From assembly GCF_030035675.1 (NCBI RefSeq), contig NC_084483.1:144371425-144435424 (forward strand): a stretch of DNA of 64,000 bases. The letters run 5' to 3'. This document shows positions 24,401 through 37,200 of the stretch, piece after piece. Every line of letters starts with the position of its first letter. Within the stretch, counting starts at the first letter, position 1. The stretch is from Rhineura floridana. Its lineage: Eukaryota > Chordata > Lepidosauria > Squamata > Rhineuridae. The notes beneath the pieces are model-generated. The model saw nothing but the letters and a program-made list of their open reading frames with translations. It was not told the DNA's origin and did no database searches. The position numbers were made by a program, and so were the translations under genes.

Positions 24401-25217
24401 AGGCTTTGCCAGTCCTATGCTCAGAGTTGGGAAGTGCTGTGCAAAGTGTTTTGCAAGGCCTGTGCTCAGCACTTCTCCAGTGTCATGCATACAGCTGGCA
24501 AAGCTACTTTTTGTAGGGAATAGCTGACGACTGAGGGAACTTGGTTGCACAGCCATTCCAACTGATGGGCAGTGTCTTCAACCCTGCTTTCTGCAGGGAC
24601 CCCACAGGGAACTCAGTCGCACAACTGATCCAGTCACACATCTCTATCTGCTCCACACCTGACATCAGTTGTAGGACAGGTAGCGGTGGTTTGAAGAAAA
24701 TGGCATCATGGGCCAAATTGAGGCCTGTACTAAGCTACATTTGGCCCACAGGATGGAGTGAACAAAAAAATACAGAATCCTGAAGAACTGATACTGCAAC
24801 TTGTCAATAATCTATAACAATTATCAAAGAACAAAACAGCAGCTTGCAACTATCTGCATGCTGTTTGGAGGATATATGCTCACAGAAACCATATATATGG
24901 TCAAACATGAACAGGGAAATACTACAGCCAAGGCGGCAAAATTGTGCTCCAGCTGTGGCCCTTTTTTCACAGATCTATCTCATAGTCATAGCAGTAAAAA
25001 AAATGAACACACAAAAAATGTAAAAGGTTTGAAGCAAACTGCAATATTCACCTTTCATTAGATGGCACAAAAGTGACTACAGTGTCAGGAATAGCATTTA
25101 AGTGATGCATCGCAAATACTCCATCCTCAGGAAGCGAGCCATATTCTTTGTCTTCTCTTTCAGAGAACCCTATGAATAGCACAACTTATGAACACAGAGA
25201 CAGAATGTATCCTCCAT

Positions 25218-25259
<42 letters not shown>

Positions 25260-28200
25260 TAATGCACATCCTTTTTAAAAGGCACCTCCCCTCAATACAA
25301 TAGTCATTTGTGACTAAAATAAAAACGTACGATTTTGGCTTCACCAAACACTATTTTGTCACCACTGTCCCCTATCCCCTTTCTCTGTCGGCTTAACTGC
25401 CATCAATAATCTTTATGCACACAGGTTCTTGTTAGGCAATCCCTCCCACCACCCAGTCCAAAAGTCATTTTAATTAATAAATGGCCCCTGAATATATAAA
25501 GCCACGTTCTTTCTTTTTGGGTGGCCCTGTGTCCTTTCCAAATTGATATGCCCTCAACCACCTGAGTTTGCTATTGCTTATCTGTAGATCACATGACACA
25601 TACTAGCTGATTGTTCTCCATCTGGAGATGTTTGCTGTTCCATTTGCAAAGGATCGCTTGCTACTATCTTGTTGCCTTCTCTCTCAGTTGACACTGGTAT
25701 GTTTACAAGATCTTCAGAAAAAAAAGCAGCTGGCTGAGACTCTCTGAAAGTATCATGGTCACCTGGTGATTTTGCATCATGATACTCTGAAGTAGTTTGG
25801 TCTGATCTGACAGAAGTGTAACTAGCTTCTTTGGAAGGTTTACTTGTATTCAAATTGTGGCCTGGTATGCATTCTGATGACAAGTCTGTTCCTTTGTGGT
25901 CTTCCCGAAGGCTGCATGCTGAAAAGGAGGGAGTTTCTCTATTCTTAGACCACGTATCTTCTGTTTGAGCTTCACGAATACATTCAGATGACACTGTACT
26001 GTATTTTGTTCTATGATCTGTAATCTAAAAAAAGCCCAAGTTACAAGAAGCACGATTTTCCCAGTGAATTCTGACAATTTAATGCCCTAATCCAGAACAT
26101 ACACTGCTCACAAAGGGTAACATATTTACTTCTAAAAAGGGAGCAGATGTGCACCCTTTTGAACAAGCAGGGTTCTGCTATTTAAATTCATTGACCAGTC
26201 CACAAGGACTCTGCACATGTAGAATGTACATGCAGCCCCGAGAAAGTGATGTGGATTTTTTAAATTAAAAATATTAACTGATAAAAATAGTAAGTCACGA
26301 GATACACCTTTGCTCTTTTGAGAAAGTCACCTGTCTTAACTAACGCCTTGTTTGACTCTTTACAAACCAGCTCTACCCAGAATGCCTTCCTTAACGATGT
26401 AGAAGTTACATGTAATGAAGGAGGAGGCTCAGATCTGCTCCTTGCAAATCAGCAAATAGATCAATCATCAGTCTATGCAGAGAAAGCAGACCACATCTTT
26501 TCCCACAATACCCAAGTACAGCTCAGCTGCCTCAGGGCCTCTGCCAAAACAATAGCCTCTAGAGTATTCAAGATTCTACATTTGTGTCTTTCTTGTGACT
26601 CTGCACATGAGAGCACAAGAATAGACCAACTCAATTGACTATTTTGCAGATGGTGCCTACTTTGATGTCGTTTTAGCACCAGGTGAAGATCTTTAATTTT
26701 CCCAGTCTTTTGTTGCTGATTTAAAAAAAAAAAACATTTTTATTGTGATTTTGTTTTTTGAAAGCTAGCCTGGGGACTTGTGGGAGGGCAGGATATAAAT
26801 CACCAGAATTTCTCCCCTTCCCCGCTCAAATAATTGATCTGATGAGTGGGAAAGGGATAATTTGCATTCCCATCTTAGTGCTGGGCAGAGATATTTAAAT
26901 TTCACTGTATCCCCCCATTTTCTGCCACCAAAACTGGTGAGGTCTTGGAGGGCAGAAGTATTTATTTGGGGGGCAGATCAGGAGTTAACCAGCCATGCTC
27001 TAGAACAAACACATATTACTCTATGTCAGTATGGCTCCTTCAGGGTCTTTCTTAATTACTGCAATGTAAGCAGCAGCTCCGATCACTCACAGGAATAGAG
27101 CAAGTTACAGGAGCAAGACTTCAAACACAGAAGACTGCAAGAAAGGCTCTAGATCTGGGGATTAACATATATAAAAGCAATTAAGATGCAGTTTTCAAGC
27201 ATCAGGAAGAAATAAAATAGCAACTGCCTGTCACTGTACTGTAGGTACTATGTGAAAAGGCTCTTCACAGATATGGATATAATCACTTATGCATGGAGGG
27301 GAGTTGAATCATGTCCATGCTTCCTTCATTTGCCTTGACACCTGCATGTTAGACATCACACTCCATTGGGACCTATGCATGTAGACCCCAATGATCTTGG
27401 CCTGATTTGCATTAGCACTGGTTCTCTCCACTCCCAATTCTGAAGATTATGAACAATAGATCACATAACCACATAGACCACACTTGTATGTGTTGGGCTC
27501 TACTCACATATAGGCCCTTATTAGAATATGACAATAAATACATGGGCGTCAGGCAGACTTGGGAACAGTCAGGCAGACTTGGGAACAATCCCAGACCCCT
27601 AACCACTTTTACAGAAACATCTGAATATGACTCAAAATGTTCTTTCCAGTACCCGTTCCAACCTACCACAGCAGTCCATTCTGAAGCTTTGCTTTCTTCC
27701 ATAAATGATATTTTTGTTTCTTTTGCACGTGGAGGGGGTGTGACAGACCTTCCTGGTGATGCAGTTGGAGTAGCTAAAGGAGTAGTGCGAAGACTGGATC
27801 TCAAAATAGATTGAGGAGTAAAGCCAGGAAAGCCGGAGGAAGATGTAGATGTCAAAGCTTTAGCCCTCTAAGAAGAGGAGAAATATCTTAAAATGGGAGG
27901 ATTAAAAATCCAAGTAAGAAGAACCCCATCATTACTTGGCACTTCAGCATGTGAACCAAACAGGTTCATGAAACCTTCACAGTTCTAGATACCTTAACAA
28001 CTGGAGGAGTTTCTAGGAGTTTTAATTCTGGTGCTCTTCTAACATTCTTGTATAGGGAGTATTGAGGGTTGGAATGCAATGGACTAGAAAGCATACAGGA
28101 AGCAGAAGCTCTTGGCGACATACGCAGACTACTTCCAATGGAAGGTGAATCAAGAGGAAGAGGCTGGACCACCAAGTCAAGCAATCTGTAAACATTTTAA

Positions 28201-31200
28201 AATCAAGTTGCCTTAACAAAATAGGGATGTAAAAAGGTGTACCATAAACTCTACTAATCACACAATGGTTTGAAGGATTTTGGCTCCCATCGCTATTTAT
28301 TTATTTATTTGATTTATTAGTCGCCCATCTGGGAGGATATCCAACCACTCTGGGCGATGTACGATCAGAAGTATAAAGTTACAATAAACAATAGACATAA
28401 AAACATTAAAACATTAAAATCACCACCAATAACTGCATAACCCACAGCACCTAGCCCACCTCAAAAGCCTGTTGGAACAGCCAGGTCTTCAAAGCCCGGC
28501 AAAAACTCATCACAGAGGGGGCCTGGCAGAGGTCATTTGGTAGAGTATTCCATAAGGTGGGATCTACAATTGAGAAGGCTCTCACCCTAGTCCTCACCAG
28601 TCTAGCTGCTTTGACTGGTGGGATAACGAGTAGGCCTTTCAAGGTCGATCTTGTTGAGCGGCACCCGAGATGGCATTGAAGGCGTTCCTTTAAGTAAGTT
28701 GGACCAGCATCATATAAGATCTTAAAGGTTAAAGCCAGTACCTTGAATTTGGCCCAAAAAACTACTGGTAACCAGTGTAGCTCCTTCAACACTGGAGTGA
28801 TGTGATATCGGCGGCGGCTGCCTTTAATCAGGTGAGCTGCCACATTCTGTACCAGTACTATGATCCACCTGGTTTTTCCAATTTTAAAAACTGAAATTGC
28901 TTTATGCCTTGATCAAAATATTATCACGCATCATCTCTCATTTTAGTTTAGTAGTAAAAAGCTTCCTGAAGCATTAACATATTACTAATATACTTCTATT
29001 TTTAAAAGGGCCCACATGCAAGATCTAATTCAAGTCAGGGCGATATTATGCCCCCAAACTCTCAACATAATTACTACTCTAAATTACCATTGTTGATTTC
29101 AATGGGATTGAAAAGTACCCAAACATGTACTGAAGAATTTTACCTGGAACATTTTCTTAAAGATTTAGTAACTGGTGTCCCAACAAATGGATCTGGTAGC
29201 TCTGTATCAGTGCAAGAATCCACTCTAGATGGTTGTTCTTCAGTTCTAGGATTTGAAAACAGGAGAGAGGTAAGCTCGAGTAACTCACTAAATGCACATA
29301 CACACCTAAGTATCATTTTCCCAAAGTGGAATAAATAAAGCACACGCTGAGCCAGTCAGAAGCCATGTAATTAATGTTAGTCTTTGCTATCTCCCCCAAA
29401 CTTTAAAAGAGAACTGAGTTGTTGCCTTTTCAACTATCTTTATAGTAGCTGACTCAACCTTATTCCCCCTCCACTCATGAATATGCAAAATGTAACATTT
29501 CATACAAAACAATTATAAAGAAGCAGCACACTGCTTAGTACATTTGTAACTATGGTATCTGCCAAAGTTTCTACCCTAAAAATGCACTCTTTTGGAATAG
29601 TAGCAACTACAGGCTATTCATTATGATAAAAGGAAAGAAGGTGAAGAACAAGGACAGCTGTTGTGAAGCTTCTGTTTTAACACTGGCACTGGGCGACATA
29701 AGCTGAAATAATTTCTTAAGGCAACAAAAGGAATACTTACGTATCATTTTGAAATAACTTATTTTTCTGTTCAGTTCCCATCCACACCTCTCCAATTTTG
29801 GACAGTACATTATTGATGAAAGTTGCTTTTGTAGCTACATTTCCTGCAGTAACCGGCTTTGCAACTGTTGACAGTGGCTTTGGTCTTAAAACTAAAAAGA
29901 AGGAAACGTAACATTAAACATTTGAAATTTTTTTAAAAAAGTTTCACCACTGCACACTGAAAAGACTTACTTTCCCGCCGCAGTGAAGACGACAAATGGT
30001 AAGGCTTGGCTCGCTCTACAGCTAGCTTCCTTTGTACTCTGGGTAGAACTTTGCCATACTGGTCTAATATAGAATTTCTGGCAACTGATCTCTCTCTCCA
30101 GCGGGGATCTCGATCATTCTATATAAGAGACGAGTGAATAAGAGGAGTTTAAATTAATGTTTTATAGAAATAATTAAAATATTATATAGCCCTATAGTGG
30201 CAGTTGCACTGTCAAACTGTATAGAACTGCATATTAATGAGTTCCTGATGCCAGACATGAAGATGAAGATTTTTCTAACTGATGTTAGTATGTCAACATT
30301 ACACTGGATAAATCTGAATAAAGAAATTGTTTTTGTATTAATACTCAGTACTGTAACCTACCCAAGTATGTCCATAATCTATTTTCTATTCGTAGCTCAG
30401 CTTATCTTGAGGATTCAGGGGAAGATAACCTTAATAGCAATTATATAGTGTCAAGTGGGACTTGCAACAAAATACTGCAATAGGGAGTTGCTGCTGTTCA
30501 GGATTGCAGCCACTCCATTCAACTTCTTCAACCCACCCGGCTTTCCATTTGTCCATCTGTCTGCCACTCCCCCGCCCCAGTCAATATTCCATAGCCACTA
30601 ATAACACTGAGTTCTTATTAGGCTGTTTTGGTTTTTTTACCCTTTAAAAATTGTACTTCTGCAAACCTTGGGGTTCCCCCAAGCCTGTTGATATGTTTCT
30701 CTTGGGTGTGGGTGGTGCCTTTTGTCTACATAAGCAACAGCACTCATAGCCTGAACAATAGAAATAAAGGAAATGGTCGGGTCATATGATTTCATTTTGA
30801 AATAAAGAAGTTTTAAAGTGTGGACTATTGGCAGTCAAAATATAGACTAGAAAGAGAAGACATACTGGAACAATTGAGTAAATGATTAGTATGACTGATT
30901 CAAAAATGTCTTTCTTTTATTCCTTGCTTTTGCTTTCTTCTCAGGACTTACTGAACTGACTTTTGCTTTTTAAAAAACTTATTACACTATTCAAGGGATG
31001 GTTCATTGTACCAAACAGGGATTCTGGAGCAAAGGGGAGCAGTCAGTAAAAAATGTTTTTGATTATTCTAAAGAAGATTTTATTGACATCCAGTTGTAAT
31101 TACTCTAAGATATTTGAAGTTATATTTAAGAATGTCAGTGTTTCAAAGTAAGCTTATGTCCTTGAAATTTGCCAAAGAACTATATCTATGTGCTTCTTAG

Positions 31201-34200
31201 GAGTCATACTTTGTCTTCCAAAACAGCCTAACAATTGCTTTTAGCAAAAATGGTTTGGGGACATTTGCATGGGTATGACTTGGCAGCAGTTTCAAGAAAC
31301 TCAAAGAACAAGTAAGTTTCCAAGCAGTCTTACTCTTGGAACATATGCTACTAAGCACTATTAAATAATATGCTATGAGATACATTACGATCAATTAGGT
31401 AAACAAAAGACATTTGGTATACATGTACCTGGCTGCTTAAACTTATACTTGCCATTTTGTCAGAGCTACAATATATTGTAGGTGGTTTGTATCATGTACA
31501 CATCTAAAATCAAATCTTGTAAGTTAAAATTAGCAAGCTGCTTTTAGCACTGAATGCAATTCCTCCTTTCCCTAAACTGGATTGTACATTTCACTTAAGT
31601 AATCATCCAGGGCCGACTTTGGATAATTTTGTTTTTAAGTAATTTTCAGAGATTTGTGTTTTTTTAGAAATACTAAACTAAAAATAGCAAATAGCATACT
31701 GCTTTGTACAGCATAACAAAATAACTTTTCCACAGTAAAAGCATCTTAATTTCTCCCATACCTACGCAGATATGTTTACCCCAGTCTGGGTGTGCATTGG
31801 ATTGAAATTGTTTTTACATGTGGAATTTTTAATTGTTTTCATTGTTAATGTTTTCACTGTGAAATTGCTTTGAGATATTTTATGGGTAGTGATTCATAAA
31901 GGAAATCAAATAAATGCTAAGGTTTACCATGAGATTAGTCTTCAGTGATTGATTCAGCTGTAGTGCAGAAATGTAGTTGGCACGCTGAAGGTGGTGAACT
32001 AAGAGGAACTCATGATTGTTAACACCAGGACTTGTCTGCAAGAACTTCTCTAGACACTCCTAGGGGGTGGGGAAAATATTTAGAATAGTAAACTTTTTCT
32101 GGAGCAGTAAGAGTCTAATCATGCAAACAGATATATGAAGTGCTAATGTATCAGTGAGGTTTTTAATAATTTTGGAGCAGAATTGTGCTTTGAGAATTTC
32201 TTCCTCCCCAAGATTACCTGTTCATTTTCTGTGAATGGTAGTTTTAACAAATCTTCCATCAGTCCCAGTTCCTGACAAATTTCGTATACATGCTTAAGCG
32301 TATCTTCTACATTTAACCGGGTAGCATGCTGCCGCAGCACACTCCAAGCTTCCACCATACAACTGCAATTGATTTTTTAAATGCAGGTTAAAGTTGTGCC
32401 AGATCTTTCTGCTACAGAAAAATTGCATTTAAAACTAGCATTACAGACGTATCAAGGATTTAGAGGTGTTTATCCAACACACGCTACCATAGTATTTTAC
32501 AAAAAATGCACAGCAATACTGTCAAAATACACCTTGATATATTATTAGATGGGGCATATTTTTCTTCTTGAATATTTGAACAGTAGAAAAATAATTTGCT
32601 GTATTTTTTTTACCTGTTAAACAGCAAGACAGTAAGGTGAAGGGCGACTTCACCGCTGCTCATCATTGATGGCTTCATTATTTGTATGTATCGGAGGGCT
32701 CGCCTATGCTCACCATGACACATCAAGACCTGAATTATCCTCATGTGTTGCCAAGGCAATTTGATTGTAGCTGGATGAAACAGATAGGTCAGAGAAGTCT
32801 GCAAGAGTCCAAGATGATAATCAAAAGACAAATAATGATACTGGGAACAATCTATATTAAATGTACATATTGATGATATATAGCTAGGGCCTAGAGAAAT
32901 CCATGCACAGTGAGGGTTGCTGACCTCCCCTTCCAGTGGTAACCTCTGTAGAGTGTCAACCCACAACCGTTAGGAGGACCTGTTAGGCGATGGTGGATGA
33001 AACCTCCTGTGTTTTACAGTTTTCTACACTGAAACAAATTATGGAATTCAATGCATACACTAATTCTATACATATAGTTCTTTTTGATGGAGGAGGAACA
33101 GATCTAGTAGTAACAGAAGCACTCCAGCATTTCAGGCGAGCTAGGTTTGTCTTATAGTGCTACAAGTCAGTTGCGATCCCACTAAAACAAGACACTGGAA
33201 GGAGGTCAGTTTGTGTCAGTGCAGTTGGCACGGTTGTAATGAGAACTGATAACTCAAAGCTGGGTGTTCCTAATTCGATCCCCATCATTCCTATTCTGTG
33301 CTGTGCACAATTCTGCCTCAGGGCATCCAGTGAAAGGAACTGTTGGCAGTGTAATAGTCATGTCCCACACTGCTGCACCAGCAATTGCCTACTGACAGCA
33401 TCAGCCCAGTGCTATGCTTTTAATTGTGTGCTAATATAGAAAGCACGGCACTAGAAGTACAATAGAAGAATCCGAATTTCATTAAATTAGAATTCCATTA
33501 CATTGGCAAAAGCCTGTAACTCAGTGGCAGAGCATCTGCTTTGCATGCAGAGGGGCCCCGGGTTCAATCCCCGACATCTCCAGATAGGGCTGTGAGAGAT
33601 CCCAGTTTGAAATCCTGGAGAGCCATTGTCAGTCAATGTAGACAGCACTGAGCTAAATGGTCCAATGGTCTGACTTTGCTTAAGGCAGCTTCCTATTTTC
33701 CTAAATTCAATAGCAGTCTCTTAAATCTGATGTTAATGGGAGCGTGGACTAGATTGTCAGAAATGAATGCTTGCAGCTATGCATATTGACTAGTGGGAAT
33801 ATTACATGTTTCTTTTATTTTCACTTTACAGAGATGTCTCCAAAACCTGATTGTCCCTTCATACACCTACCTCATAGTCATTGTGATCCAAACACCAAAA
33901 ACCTTGAATCAAGTTAACCAGACCTATAGGGATTGCAAAGGCTGTTGGGAAAGAGTCCACTGAAGTATCAGTCTTGTTTGGAGAAGAATGCATGATGTCC
34001 AATAGTAAATAAATTGTCTGATTAGAAATATTAAGGGCAAACATTATGCAGCTTTCCTATGAGTGCTAGAACAGACACATCGTACAATACAAAAACATAT
34101 TTCCTGCAGCTGTTAAGTAGTAAAATTTCACGGACTAAACATTAAATACATCTGTATAATATTATTTAACGCAAGTGTGAGGAACCTTTGGCTCTCCAGA

Positions 34201-37200
34201 TGTTGCTGGACAACAACTCCCATCAGTCTCAGAAAGTATGTCATATGGCCAGAGATGATGGGTGTTGTACCTCAACAATACCTGAAGAGCCAAAGGTTCC
34301 CTACACCCAATTTAACATTACAAGTCTTCTAATAATTTTTGGAATATAATAATTTTTCAGTAACAAGAAATTGTGTTACAATGCAGAAAAATGCTAAAAT
34401 TAAGCAATGCTTGCCATCAGTAATTAGCAAATCTTAACTCTGTGCAGTGACACGAAGAAAAAAGTGAAAGATGTCTAAAGAACTAGGAGGGTGCCTGTAA
34501 CAATGAGAAAAGCCAACTTTTACATGTGGTGTCCAACGAGAGCTCTGTACATTTGTAAATGCAACCGACACAAGGCCTCCCCTAAAGGGGAGATATTGCC
34601 TGTGACACTGAGCTGAGGACTGGAGGCCTAGTGCAACTACAAAGCCAAATGCTCGCACTCCTCCACAGTGAGTCTCAGAAAGACTTGAAAAGCAGTGAGA
34701 CATCTTGCTGTTGTCCAAGCTTCTCCATTACTCACAAGTTAGATCCTCTTTTGCCCTTCTCCAAGTCCTTGGGAGGGATGGGAATCTCTAACTTGTGCTA
34801 AGTTGCTTGAAGGCCTGCAACAAAGCAAGATGTTTCATTGCTTTGCAAGCCCTTCTGTAGCTCAGAGTGAGGTGTGAGGGTATCTCACCAGAATAAAAAT
34901 ACAGAATGAAATGTCCAACTTTTTTTTGGGGGGGGGGGAGTTAGTCCCACAAGACTCATCAAAATAGTTTATATTAAAAGACCATATTTCAAAAAACAGA
35001 TTAACCTTATGGATGTGTGAAAATTATGGAGGCCCAAAGTAATACATACAATTTATGTAAAAGACAGGAAAGAGATGAAAAGCAGACAAGGAAAAATTGT
35101 AAAGCTTTTTCATTCAATAATTTGAGAACCTTGGTTTTGGTGTGCAACGCATGCACAGCTGACAGGACTGGCAGTTCTCTTCTTTACATTGCAGTATACT
35201 ACTGAGGTTGCCGTTCTCCCACAGATGGGAGACATTGGTCTTTATTTTTGCAGTTCCTTGCTCTTGGACATTGTAGACCTCTTCATTATGTACCTTAAAT
35301 TCTACACATTCAAGAGTTTGCCAATTTATAAAAGGCCATTCTCAGTATTCCTGTATTAACTGAGATATTACATTTAAATCTTTGAAAGGATACAGTGGCA
35401 TGCTTGTAGAGATCTTCAATATTTTCTAACAAGTAGAGGTCAAGTAATGCCTATAATGCACAACACACAGAGTTAGTAATTCCACTTGTTCAAAGTTAGG
35501 AAATCTTTATCAATCACACTTACATGTAATGTAGGAGGTGGGTATTTCCCTGTTCCTCCATCATCTCTCTGCCACAACTTCACAACTGAATCACCTAACT
35601 GGGAAATCATTCCATCAATCATCAGACAATCGGGGTTCCATTTGCCTCTACAACAAAAAAGAATCCTATAAAACCAACATCATTTCCTAGGTGTTACAAG
35701 CTTATTTATAATTTAAATATAATTTGAATACACATTCATGAATGCACATAATTTGAAAGCATTAGTATAGGGGTCTCTATAGAACAAGGCTAAGGAACCT
35801 TTTTCAGCCTGACAGCCGCATTCCCTTCTGGGGGCCACATGCCAGCGGTGGGCAGGGCCAGCATCAAAAGTAGGTGGAGCAATGTAAGTTTTACCTTAGT
35901 ACAGTAGCCTAGTTTTTACACATTCACATATGCCTCTCTATCCTCCATCTAGACAAGCAAGAGGCTTTTGTCAGAATTCAAGGACACATTAAAGCCAAGC
36001 AAAAAACTCAAGCAGGGTATAAAACAGGGCCAGTGAGGGGTGTGGCCTGGGAGAGGGCACATGGCTGAAGAGAGTCTGGGGGGGAGTATACAGAGGCCTG
36101 GAGGGCAGAAGTTGGTTTCCAGGCCTGAGGCTCCCCACTCCTGCTGTAGAAGGTCCTTGTGTAAAACCCCTAAAACCAATGTAAGCTCCCCCGAATTTAA
36201 GAAGTGGCTTGATTTTATTATTAGATACTTAGATTTTTATTACATGCTGTAACAGATCCCTGTGAAAATGGCTTACAGTTCAACAATATAAGAGAAAAGG
36301 GAAGAAAACAAACAAAAAAAACAGTTATAGTGCTTGCACAAAATAATGTTCACTTAAAGATTTTGCAAATATTAGGTGTCCTTAGACAGATGTCAGCAAT
36401 TTTTGAAATGCAAGCCAGTCTCTTAAGTAGTCTTGCCTAGACTTTGATGCTTCTATATGAGTTAGTGAAAACCCTTGTGCTATGACATAATTTGAACATT
36501 TCTTTAGAAAGCTGTTACCTTGATAAGTGTTCCAGTTTCTGACGGCAGCTAACATAAAAGCGCTGTATATGTTGGTAATTATAGAAAGGTTTTGACAACT
36601 GCATATCTTCATCTACCAACAAGAGATGAAAACTCATTTTAAAAACATAGTTACATTAAAACAAGTGAAAACAGAAGACAAAGTACAGATTGCCTTTGCA
36701 TTTTGAGAACAAATAGTTCAACCCTAAAGAAGCAGAGAAATCCCCTATGCTGCCTCGTTTTTAAATAACTGTCTTTGCCCGCCACTTGGTTATTTAAATC
36801 AATGAAAAATATATATTAGCCAAATTTTAACCAATGGGACTAGAATTAAAAACATGCTTGCTCAAGTTTGAGGTTATTTTGGTTCATGTTTGAGGTTATT
36901 TTGATTCTAGTGCACTGCTTTTAAAAGTTTACCTAACGTTTCTGGAAGAAGGCTGGATCGACAGAACCAAATGACCACTTGCACGTACTGTGAAAGGAGA
37001 CTGGTTACAACTTGCTTATTTGTTAGATCTGTAATGCCTGAAAAGAGATGAACAGTTTTTTTAGCATAATGTATCCTTTAAAAACACTGATCAGTTGTGG
37101 CAGATCTTTCATTGGTGAATTGTTGCACTGACAACATTTTATCCTTTGTTTACTAGGTGGATTAATAGTTTACTTGAGAATGTATTCCCTTCCTCATTGT

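Noticed and set aside
25218-25259. CRISPR-like or regulatory repeat
   Set aside because: Plain dinucleotide microsatellite.
28451-28843. A 130-codon minus-strand frame as an extra exon
   Set aside because: It is the L2-clade C-terminus with an L2 3' end, not ELYS sequence.
33506-33585. A functional tRNA-Ala gene
   Set aside because: The tRNA-like part is continuous with a SINE body and tail repeated elsewhere in the window, and has mismatches for a true tRNA.
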